Positions 16,767 to 25,115 of a DNA stretch of 64,000 bases are shown piece by piece. Made by a program: the position numbers and the translations under genes. Within the stretch, counting starts at the first letter, position 1. Each line of letters opens with the position of its first letter. The notes under the pieces are model-generated. The model was not told the origin of the DNA, made no database searches, and saw only the letters and a program-made list of their open reading frames with translations. This DNA is from Planctomycetota bacterium (GTDB lineage: Bacteria > Planctomycetota > UBA1135 > UBA2386). The stretch is from positions 434,001 through 498,000 of the forward strand of contig JACKHZ010000012.1 of NCBI GenBank assembly GCA_020638735.1. Direction: 5' to 3'.

Positions 16767-16819
16767 CGAACAGTTGTTGGGCGAACAGCTATTGGTCGAA
16801 CAGGCCTTCAGCCGAACAG
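16767..16819. repeat. Four CGAACAG units at ~15-bp period
   Basis: CGAACAG occurs at 16767, 16782, 16797 and 16813 (CTGTTCG on the minus strand), with 8-9 nt between copies. The last copy covers the stop region of the TauE gene, so the array looks like a slippage or duplication of that gene's 3' end within the convergent gap. No function is evident. Confidence 0.5.
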
Positions 16820-17563
16820 CAATGCGCCGAGGATGGCGAGGCCCGCGAGCAGCAGCAGGCCGCCGAAGCCGCGCTGCAGGGTGCCCTGCGGGACCTTGTT
16901 GCTCACCAGGCCGCCGAGCAGCGAGCCGACGACGCCGGCGCCGACGAACCAGCCGAGCACGTGGAAGTCGAGTTCGAGGTGCAGCTCGCGCAGGTTCTGG
17001 AAGTGGCGGGCGAAGCCGCTGACCGAGTTGGCGGCGATGATGATCAGGCTGGTGCCGACCGCGAGGCGCATCGACAGGCCGCCGAGCAGCGCCAGCGCCG
17101 GCACGATCATGAAGCCGCCGCCGACGCCGACGAAGCCGGTCAGCGCGCCGACCAGCAGGCCGTCGATGACGATCTTCCAGCGCGCTTTCTCCTTGTGGGG
17201 GCCGCTGTCGAGTCGCGGCGGCCGCAGCATGAAGACCCCGGCGGTGAGCATGACCGCGTCGAACAGGGCCAGCTGGAACGTGCCCGACGCGAGCTTCGAC
17301 AGCAGCGCGCCGAACCATGTGCCGGCCATGCCGGGCAGGCCGAACCAGAACACGCTGCGCCAGTGCACCTGGCCGCGCGCCACGTTGAGCAGGCTGCCGA
17401 CCAGCGCGATCGAACCGACGACCAGCAGCGAGCCGGTGATCGCCACCTTCTCCTCCTGGTCCAGCAGGTAGTGCAGGATCGGCACGGTCAGGATCGAGCC
17501 GCCGGAGCCCATCAGGCCCAGGCTGACCCCGATCGCCAGCGCGCCGAGCAGGACGATCAACAC
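16808..17563 (-). CDS. TauE/SafE-family sulfite/organosulfur exporter
   Basis: Integral membrane transporter of 251 aa with about eight hydrophobic helices in two internally similar halves: LGLMGSGGSILTVPIL near 15 and GFVGVGGGFMIVPAL near 145. These paired Gly-rich motifs are the TauE/SafE signature. Last gene of the sulfide cluster; it starts 13 nt after the sulfide:quinone reductase stop. In this setting it probably exports sulfite or thiosulfate made by the persulfide pathway (inference from neighbours). Confidence 0.9.
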   Translation of the reverse strand: MLIVLLGALAIGVSLGLMGSGGSILTVPILHYLLDQEEKVAITGSLLVVGSIALVGSLLNVARGQVHWRSVFWFGLPGMAGTWFGALLSKLASGTFQLALFDAVMLTAGVFMLRPPRLDSGPHKEKARWKIVIDGLLVGALTGFVGVGGGFMIVPALALLGGLSMRLAVGTSLIIIAANSVSGFARHFQNLRELHLELDFHVLGWFVGAGVVGSLLGGLVSNKVPQGTLQRGFGGLLLLAGLAILGALLFG

Positions 17564-17576
17564 CGTCGGCCTCCCC

Positions 17577-18779
17577 TCACGCCCGGCCCTTCAGCATGCC
17601 GCGCCAGTAGAGCTGCGGCAGCACGTGCTTCTTCAGCATGTACATCGACCAGCGCTCCTTCGACTGGTCGAACGGGAAGGTCTCCTTGAGCTTCTTGTCG
17701 TAGTCGAACTCGGCGAGGATCAGCTTGCCGTAGTCGGTGACCAGCGGGCACGACGTGTAGCCGTCGTAGGTCGCGGTCGTCGGCTTGCCCTCGATCGCGG
17801 CCAGCAGGTTCTGCGCGACCACCGGCGCCTGCTTGCGGATCGCCGCGCCGGTCTTGGAGGTCGGCGCGCTCGACGCGTCGCCGAGCGCGAACACGTTGGG
17901 GAACTTCGGGCTGCGCAGCGTGCCCTTGTCGATGTCGCACCAGCCGCCGGCGTTGGCCAGCGGGCTCTGCTTGACGAAGTCCGGCGCGCTCATCGGCGGC
18001 GTCACGTGGATCATCGAGTACGGCATCTCGACGCGCTCCTCGGGCTTGCCGACGCGCGCGAACACCGCGACCTTCTGCTCCGGCCGGATCGCGACCAGGT
18101 CGAGCAGGTAGTGCGGCGTGATGTCGCGCTGCGACATCACCTTGTCGAGCACGCGGGCGTAGTGCGGCACCGTGAAGCTCTCCGGCATGCCGCTGACGAA
18201 GTGCACGTCGATCGCCTGCCGCACGCCGCGGCGACGGAACGTCGACTCCGCCAGGTACATGATCTTCTGCGGCGCGCCGCCGCACTTGATCGGCGTGTTC
18301 GGGTGGGTGAACAGCGCCGGCCCGCTCCTGGTCGCCTCGATCGTCGGCCAGGTGTGCTGCACCGTGTCGTAGCTGTAGTTGCTGCAGATGCCGTGCTTGC
18401 CGACGTTGCCTTCGAGTCCCTCGACCTTCTTCCAGTCGAGCTGGATGCCGGGGCACACCACCAGCCACTCGTAGCCGAGCGCGCCGCCGCTCTGCAGCAC
18501 GACGCGGTTCTGCTCGGGCTCGAGCTTCGTCACGCGGTCCTGGATCCAGGTCACGCCGGCCGGGATCAGCGTGCGCTCCGCGCGCTCGGTGGCTTCGCGC
18601 GTGCCGACGCCGCCGCCGACCAGCGTCCACAGCGGCTGGTAGTGGTGCGTCGTCGACGGCTCGACGATCGCGATCGAGTTCGCCGGCAGCTTCTTGGCCA
18701 GCCGCGCCGCGACCGAGATGCCGGCGGCGCCGCCGCCGATGATCAGCACCTTGTGCTGCTGTTGCTTCGCTTCGGTCAT
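17577..18779 (-). CDS. sqr: Sulfide:quinone oxidoreductase, SQOR-like (type II)
   Basis: Membrane-associated flavoprotein oxidising sulfide to persulfide or polysulfide and reducing quinone. The FAD-binding GGGAAGIS is near residue 14. HHYQPLWTLVGGG follows, a hallmark of the group that includes the mitochondrial enzyme. Two redox cysteines are placed as in that group: KCGGAPQK (about C166) and GYTSCPLV (about C344). A third Cys is at about 132. A second FAD segment, VFALGDASSAPTSKTGAAIRK, precedes C344. The length of 400 aa is normal. The open frame runs further upstream, but the ATG at 18779 sits 11 nt after the MBL-rhodanese stop and directly before the FAD motif. Confidence 0.9.
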   Translation of the reverse strand: MTEAKQQQHKVLIIGGGAAGISVAARLAKKLPANSIAIVEPSTTHHYQPLWTLVGGGVGTREATERAERTLIPAGVTWIQDRVTKLEPEQNRVVLQSGGALGYEWLVVCPGIQLDWKKVEGLEGNVGKHGICSNYSYDTVQHTWPTIEATRSGPALFTHPNTPIKCGGAPQKIMYLAESTFRRRGVRQAIDVHFVSGMPESFTVPHYARVLDKVMSQRDITPHYLLDLVAIRPEQKVAVFARVGKPEERVEMPYSMIHVTPPMSAPDFVKQSPLANAGGWCDIDKGTLRSPKFPNVFALGDASSAPTSKTGAAIRKQAPVVAQNLLAAIEGKPTTATYDGYTSCPLVTDYGKLILAEFDYDKKLKETFPFDQSKERWSMYMLKKHVLPQLYWRGMLKGRA

Positions 18780-18790
18780 GTTGGGGCTGC

Positions 18791-20188
18791 TCACGAGTTG
18801 GTCGGCTGGGTGTGCTCGAGCCAGCGGCTCATGCCGCCGCGAACGTTGACGAGGTCGCCGTAGCCGGCCTGCATCAGCACGCTGATGGCCGTGCTGGAGC
18901 GGGCGCCGGTGCGGCAGATCACGTAGACGCGGGTGTCCTTCGGCACCTCGGTGATGCGCTCGGTCAGCTGGATCAGCGGGATGTGCTGCGCGCCGTCGAT
19001 GTGGCCGCCCTCGAATTCCGTGGGGGTGCGCACGTCGAGCAGGTGCACCGGCTTGCCGGCGTCGATCAGGTCCTGCAGCTCGTCGACGTCGATGACGCGG
19101 TGGTGCTGCAGCGCCTGCGGGTGGCCGGCGAGCGCCTGCACGCCGCCCTCCAGGTAGCCGACCGCGGTGTCGATGCCGATGCGGCCGAGGCGCACGACGG
19201 CTTCCTCCTGCTTGCCGGTCTCGGCGATGACCAGGATCGGTCGCTGCAGGTCGAGCATCGCGCCGGACCAGGTGGCGAAGCTGCCGCTCAGCGGCACGTG
19301 CACCGCCCCGCGCACCGAGCCGCGGGCGAAGTCGTCGCTCTCGCGGGTGTCGATGACCTGCGCGCCGCCGTCGCGCAGCTGCAGGAACTGCGCCGCCGAC
19401 AGCGCGCGCAGTCCGTTCTGCACGGCGACGTCGAGCACGCCGCGGTTCTTGCGGTTGAGCACCGCGTCGAAGCCGAAGTACTTGGGCGCCTGCGGCTGGT
19501 CGGCGGTGACGCGGGCGATGAAGTCCTCGACCGGCATCGGCTTGACCGAGCAGTTGTTCGCCTTCTGCGCGCCGATCGTCGTCGAGCGTTCGGTGCCGAG
19601 GCTCTTGCCGCACAGCGAACCGGCGCCGTGCGCCGGGTAGACGACCGTGTCGTCGGGCAGCTTCAGCAGCTTGTCGTGCAGCGAGTGGTAGAGCTGCGTC
19701 GCGAGCTGTTCGGCGGTGACGCCGAACGACGCCAGCAGGTCGGGGCGGCCGACGTCGCCGACGAACAGGGTGTCGCCGGTGAACACCGCGTGCGGCTTCT
19801 TCCGGTCGGCGGCCAGGTCGTAGAGCACGTAGCTGATGCCCTCCGGGGTGTGGCCGGGCGTCTCCATCGCGACGATGCGCGTGTCGCCGAACTCGACGAC
19901 GTCGCCGTCGGTGACCCCGGTGTGCTCGTACTCCGCGGCGCCGGCGGCGGTGCCGAGGTAGATGGTCGCGCCGCTGCGCGCGCGGATCTCCAGGTGGCCG
20001 GCGACGAAGTCGGCGTGGAAGTGCGTCAGCAGCACGTGCCTGATCTCGACGCCGAGCTCCTTCGCCTTCTCGAAGTAGATGTCGACGTCGCGTTGCGGGT
20101 CGATCACCGCTGCGGTCTTCGACTGCTCGTCGGCGATCAGGTAGGAGGCGTGCGCGAGGCAGCCGAGGTAGAACTGGTGCACGATCAT
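18791..20188 (-). CDS. MBL-fold persulfide dioxygenase-like protein with two rhodanese domains
   Basis: Protein of 465 aa acting on the persulfide made by SQR. Residues 1-240 are an ETHE1-like metallo-beta-lactamase domain with THFHADF (H56, H58, D60) and TGDTLFVGDVGRPDL. Two rhodanese domains follow. The first (about 265-355) has AETGKQEE where the active Cys loop should be, so it is degenerate. The second (about 370-465) has an intact CRTGARS loop with Cys at about 425. The order resembles CstB-type sulfurtransferase/dioxygenase proteins. Expected reaction: oxidation of glutathione or coenzyme-A persulfide, with sulfane-sulfur transfer by the C-terminal domain. Second gene of the cluster. 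Confidence 0.9.
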   Translation of the reverse strand: MIVHQFYLGCLAHASYLIADEQSKTAAVIDPQRDVDIYFEKAKELGVEIRHVLLTHFHADFVAGHLEIRARSGATIYLGTAAGAAEYEHTGVTDGDVVEFGDTRIVAMETPGHTPEGISYVLYDLAADRKKPHAVFTGDTLFVGDVGRPDLLASFGVTAEQLATQLYHSLHDKLLKLPDDTVVYPAHGAGSLCGKSLGTERSTTIGAQKANNCSVKPMPVEDFIARVTADQPQAPKYFGFDAVLNRKNRGVLDVAVQNGLRALSAAQFLQLRDGGAQVIDTRESDDFARGSVRGAVHVPLSGSFATWSGAMLDLQRPILVIAETGKQEEAVVRLGRIGIDTAVGYLEGGVQALAGHPQALQHHRVIDVDELQDLIDAGKPVHLLDVRTPTEFEGGHIDGAQHIPLIQLTERITEVPKDTRVYVICRTGARSSTAISVLMQAGYGDLVNVRGGMSRWLEHTQPTNS

Positions 20189-20247
20189 CGGGTCGTCTCC
20201 GGGAGCGGGATGTGGAAGTTCGGTGCGGGAAGCGGTGGCGGGTGCGA

Positions 20248-20883
20248 TCACACGCCGCGGGTGCGGTAGTACCAGTCGACGCACTGGCCGTCGGTCGGCG
20301 GCGCGGCTTCGGCGGCGAGCATCGTCTCGGGCGGTGGCTCGACGACCGGCTGGCCGGGCTGCCACGCCTCGGGCGTCGCCATGCGCAGGCGCGCGGCGGT
20401 GCGCAGCGCGCGCACCAGACGCAGGATCTCGTCGACCGAGCGGCCGACGGCCAGCGGGTAGTAGACGATCGCGCGCAGCATGCCGTCCGGGTCGATGACG
20501 AACGTCGCGCGCACCGTCGAGGTGTCGCTGGCGCCCGGGTGGACCATGCCGTAGGCGTTGGCGATGGTCATCGACACGTCCTCGACGACCGGGAACGGCA
20601 CGTCGACGCCGAACCTCTCGCGGATCGAGCGCAGCCAGGCGATGTGCGCGTAGGTGCTGTCCACCGACAGCCCGAGCAGGTCGCACTCCTCGGCCTGGAA
20701 CTCGTCGAAGCGCCGGGCGAAGGCGACGAACTCCGAGGTGCACACCGGCGTGAAGTCCGCCGGGTGCGAGAACAGCACCAGCCAGCGGCCGGCGTAGTCC
20801 TCGAGCCGTCGCGGGCCGTGCGTCGTGCGGGCCTCGAACTCCGGCGCCGGGTCGTTCAGTCGGGGCAGGGTGGGGTGGCTCAT
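20248..20883 (-). CDS. Peroxiredoxin, Prx6/1-Cys-like subgroup (AhpC/TSA)
   Basis: Thiol peroxidase of 211 aa. The peroxidatic site is PADFTPVCTSEF with Cys48. Arg and His residues typical of Prx6-type enzymes follow (VDSTYAHIAWL). The extended C-terminal arm runs ATPEAWQPGQPVVEPPP and ends in DGQCVDWYYR. The late Cys (about 201) matches the resolving Cys of archaeal-type long peroxiredoxins. Leads the sulfide cluster, with 59 nt to the MBL-rhodanese gene, and probably handles peroxide or persulfide stress. A -24/-12-like element lies directly upstream, which would give a leader of only about 4 nt. Confidence 0.92.
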   Translation of the reverse strand: MSHPTLPRLNDPAPEFEARTTHGPRRLEDYAGRWLVLFSHPADFTPVCTSEFVAFARRFDEFQAEECDLLGLSVDSTYAHIAWLRSIRERFGVDVPFPVVEDVSMTIANAYGMVHPGASDTSTVRATFVIDPDGMLRAIVYYPLAVGRSVDEILRLVRALRTAARLRMATPEAWQPGQPVVEPPPETMLAAEAAPPTDGQCVDWYYRTRGV

Positions 20884-20897
20884 GGCGCGGCCCGCAT

Positions 20898-20913
20898 GAC
20901 AAGCCGCGTGCCA
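20898..20913 (-). promoter_or_regulatory. Sigma-54 (-24/-12)-like promoter of the sulfide cluster
   Basis: Minus-strand TGGCACG, 4 nt, then TTGTC. The -24 half (TGGCACG, 20907-20913) is perfect against TGGCACG-N4-TTGC; the -12 half (20898-20902) has GT instead of GC. It lies 14 bp upstream of the peroxiredoxin ATG and 158 bp from the end of a sigma-54 activator gene. The mismatch at -12 is a real weakness. Confidence 0.5.
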
Positions 20914-21020
20914 GGCCATCGGGATCCGCTGCCGCGGCGCACAACATCCCGCCGACAGCGGTGTTGGCGCCCGCGCGCGGCGTCTGCCGGAGCCGTCCCC
21001 CGGGGCCGTTCGCGCGGCCG

Positions 21021-21063
21021 CGTCAACCGACGTCAACCGTGCGCAGTTAACGGCGGGTTAACG
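21021..21063 (-). promoter_or_regulatory. Cluster of four GTYAAC repeats (candidate activator-binding site)
   Basis: GTCAACCG at 21022 and 21032 (period 10), then GTTAACGG at 21046 and GTTAACGC at 21057 (period 11). Periods near 10-11 bp would put the pairs on one DNA face. The cluster lies about 110-165 bp upstream of the -24/-12-like element, the usual range for enhancer-type sites of sigma-54 activators. The binding protein is inferred to be the adjacent regulator. Confidence 0.45.
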
Positions 21064-21071
21064 CCGGCCGC

Positions 21072-22478
<1,407 letters not shown>

Positions 22479-22559
22479 CGGCGGCGACCAGCAGCGTAGC
22501 GCGGCGGTCGCGCCGGGCCGCATGCGCCGGATGATCGGCGGCCGCCAGCGCCGCGCCGG

Positions 22560-24428
22560 CTACTGGACCGTCGCCCAGACGGCGTTGGTCGCCGCGAAGC
22601 CCTGCGGACCTGCGCCGTCGAGGATCCAGCTCTGGGCGTAGACCGGCACGCCGGCGGGCAGGTTGGGCTGCCAGTAGACGGGCAGGCTGGCGAAGCCGCT
22701 GGTGGCGGTGACGAACGGGGCGAGCACCACGGGATCGGGGACCAGCACGCCGCCGAACAGCGGCTGGTAGATCGCGGTGGTGCCCAACGCGCTGACGCCC
22801 ACCGTCGACCCGAGGCACTGCACCATCAGGAAGGTGGTGGTGGTGTCGGCGACCAAGGCCCCGCTGCCGAGCATCGTCGGGACGCCGTTGGTCCCGGCGA
22901 GGCCGTTGTCGAGGCTGCTCCAGCTCGACGACGTCACCGTGATCGACACCGGCGTCGACTGCAGGCCGCTGGCGCTGACGATCAGCGAGTAGGTGCCCGC
23001 CGGCATCGACGGCAGGCGGAACTCGGTCGACAGCACCTGCGCGCCCGTCTGCACGCTGGTGCCGGACCAGTCGTAGGTGCGCGCCCGGTAGACGGCGCTG
23101 CCCGACGTCAGCAGCACGATCGGGTAGTTGGAGTTCATCTGCCAGTCGTCGCCGTAGCTGGCGCCTTCCGACATGCCATTGAGCCCGGTGCCGACGAGGT
23201 GGAACGAACCGTCGCCGTTCTGGGTGATCGAGGTGATCGCGGGGCGGCCCGCGGTCAGCGGCGCGCCGTTCGGCGAGTAGACGTGGAGGTCGTTGCCGAA
23301 GTGGGAGTGCAGCACGGTGCCGTCGGGCAGCGACAGGAACAGCGAGCAGAAGCTCGGCTGGTTCCACGACGAGCCGCTCGGGGCGCTGACCGTCGCGAAG
23401 CTGTCGGTGACCGGGTCGTACTCGCAGAAGGTCGTCGGGCTGGGGAATCCACTGGTGGCCGTCGGGGCGGGGCTGACGGCGCACAGCACGCGTCCGTTGA
23501 CGAGCATCGCGCACGGCGCGTCCGGCGCGCCGGTGCCGTTGGGCAGGTCGGGGCCCGCGGTCCAGGTGCCGGCGCCTGGCGGCTGCGATGGCGACGGCGT
23601 GTAGAGCGCGGTGTGGCCGGTCGAGCCGATGAAGAACGCCCTGCCGTCCGGCAGCAGCACGCCCGGGCCGATCTCGTGCAGGTAGGGGTCGTAGAGCGCC
23701 GTCGGCACGTTGGAGTCGGCGACCCAGGTGTTGGTCGCCGGCCGATAGCGCTCCGACTGCGTACCGAACGGGTCGACCGTCAGGATGCTGTCGTCGGCGA
23801 GCTTGACCCAGGTGGCCTCGTCCTGCCAGGTGCCGTGCGCGAGGTGGCCAGCCTGCGACCAGGTGTCGGTCGCCGGCGCGTAGATCAGGCCGATGCCCGG
23901 CGAGTGCGGGAAGACCGGCATCAGCAGCACGCGGCCGTCGGGCAGGATCTCGCTGTTGCAGTCGTAGAACTGGTCGCTGACCGGATTCCACAGCGCCGCC
24001 GGCGGCGTGAGCACCGTCCAGGTGTTGGTCTGTGGGTCGTAGATCTCGGCCGTGCTCTTGCCGGTGCCGTACTCGGCGCCGGAGACGAACACCCGACCGT
24101 CGCGCAGCACCTGCGACTGGAAGTAGAGGCGCGAGTCGTGCATCGGAGCGAGCGTCGACCAGGTGCCGTTCACGTAGCTGCCGGTCGCGCTCGGGGTCAG
24201 TCGGTACCAGGCGGTGCTGGTGCCGCTGTTGTTGCACATGACCGTGCCGTCGGGCAGCAGCAGCATCAGGCCGACGGAGCCCGGCGCGGGCGACGAGACC
24301 TGCGTCCAGGTGCCGCCCTGGGCGGGTGCGGCGGTGGGCGACAGCGCGAGCGCCGCGGCGGTGAGGCACCACGCGACGCGGCGGAGCGCGGCAACGGGGG
24401 CCGGGACGGAACGGGAGTGGGCGACCAT
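22560..24428 (-). CDS. Secreted galactose-oxidase-like beta-propeller protein
   Basis: Exported protein of 622 aa. A signal peptide (VAWCLTAAALALSPTAAPAQ) is followed by about 400 residues of kelch-like units of the pattern LPDGRV(L/F) ... Y(D/N)P.T(N/D)TW, as in galactose oxidase and glyoxal oxidase propellers. Around 420-530 there is a domain resembling the DUF1929-type beta-sandwich that follows such propellers (ITSITQNGDGSFHLVG; VQTGAQVLSTEFRLPSMPAGTYSLIV). The last ~90 residues match the secreted-protein C-terminal type seen elsewhere here. Copper-site residues could not be assigned, so oxidase activity is unproven. The start at 24428 is set by the signal peptide. Confidence 0.78.
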   Translation of the reverse strand: MVAHSRSVPAPVAALRRVAWCLTAAALALSPTAAPAQGGTWTQVSSPAPGSVGLMLLLPDGTVMCNNSGTSTAWYRLTPSATGSYVNGTWSTLAPMHDSRLYFQSQVLRDGRVFVSGAEYGTGKSTAEIYDPQTNTWTVLTPPAALWNPVSDQFYDCNSEILPDGRVLLMPVFPHSPGIGLIYAPATDTWSQAGHLAHGTWQDEATWVKLADDSILTVDPFGTQSERYRPATNTWVADSNVPTALYDPYLHEIGPGVLLPDGRAFFIGSTGHTALYTPSPSQPPGAGTWTAGPDLPNGTGAPDAPCAMLVNGRVLCAVSPAPTATSGFPSPTTFCEYDPVTDSFATVSAPSGSSWNQPSFCSLFLSLPDGTVLHSHFGNDLHVYSPNGAPLTAGRPAITSITQNGDGSFHLVGTGLNGMSEGASYGDDWQMNSNYPIVLLTSGSAVYRARTYDWSGTSVQTGAQVLSTEFRLPSMPAGTYSLIVSASGLQSTPVSITVTSSSWSSLDNGLAGTNGVPTMLGSGALVADTTTTFLMVQCLGSTVGVSALGTTAIYQPLFGGVLVPDPVVLAPFVTATSGFASLPVYWQPNLPAGVPVYAQSWILDGAGPQGFAATNAVWATVQ

Positions 24429-24573
24429 GGGAGAGAGGATGTTGGCGCGAGGGCAGGCGCGCCATCGCCGCCGCCGGAGAACCCGCGTTCGCCGAGCTTC
24501 CCGGGCGGGAGCCGCGGAGCGGGCCACAATGTGTTCCGCCGCCCCGTGGCTGTCAACCGCCGCCGCGCGCCGA

Positions 24574-24997
24574 TCAGTTGGCGTCGATGACCAGCCCGAC
24601 GTCGTTGCTGCTGACCGCGCCGAAGGTGGCCGGCGCTGACGGTCGCCGTCGCGACCGAACGCGTGCCGCACGAGTCGTCGTTGCAGTCGAGGCTGACGAG
24701 GTTGCCGCAGCCGTTGGTACCGTCGAACACCTCGATCACGGTGTCGAAGCTCGAGCCGCAGGTGTCGGAGGTCGCGGAGCCGTTGGCGTTGGCATGGGCG
24801 ACGAACCAGACGTCGTTGCCGGCGGTCGGCTCACACGGTCAGACGAGCGGCACCGACGACGTGGCGCCGACGCTCGAGAACGGGCCGTAGCTACCGACGC
24901 TGACCGGCTTGGGGTTGCTGAACTCGTCGCCTTGCGCGGTGGCGAGGCTGGTGACGAGGCAGGAGACGAGGATCGACGAGGCGAGAGACGTGCGCAT
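24574..24997 (-). pseudogene. Degenerate secreted-protein gene (nonsense plus frameshift)
   Basis: The minus strand starts well: a Shine-Dalgarno, ATG at 24997, a signal peptide (SILVSCLVTSLATAQ) and DEFSNPKPVSVGSYGPFSSVG. It then hits an in-frame TGA at 24839-24841. The same frame resumes directly with PCEPTAGNDVWFVAHANANG and TVIEVFDGTNGCGNLVSL, a Cys-rich prepeptidase-like domain. At about 24635 the frame shifts by one; the shifted frame gives ATFGAVSSNDVGLVIDAN and a stop at 24574. Members of this type usually have Trp-Pro-Cys where the TGA is, so TGG to TGA is likely. Two lesions suggest a pseudogene or, less likely, sequencing errors. Confidence 0.6.
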
Positions 24998-25115
24998 GGA
25001 GGACTCCGGGTGAGTGGCGGACGGGCACGATGGCGGCGCCTTCCCGTGGCGCTGCGAGGGGCCCACGGAACGGAAGCCCTGCGACGTCGGCAACCTCCCC
25101 GTCACCCGGCGCCCG

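Noticed and set aside
24839..24841. In-frame TGA in the broken secreted-protein gene as another selenocysteine site
   Set aside because: The residue expected there is Trp, no SECIS-like loop with leading G follows at the right distance, and a frameshift lies 200 bp downstream. A pseudogene explains it better.
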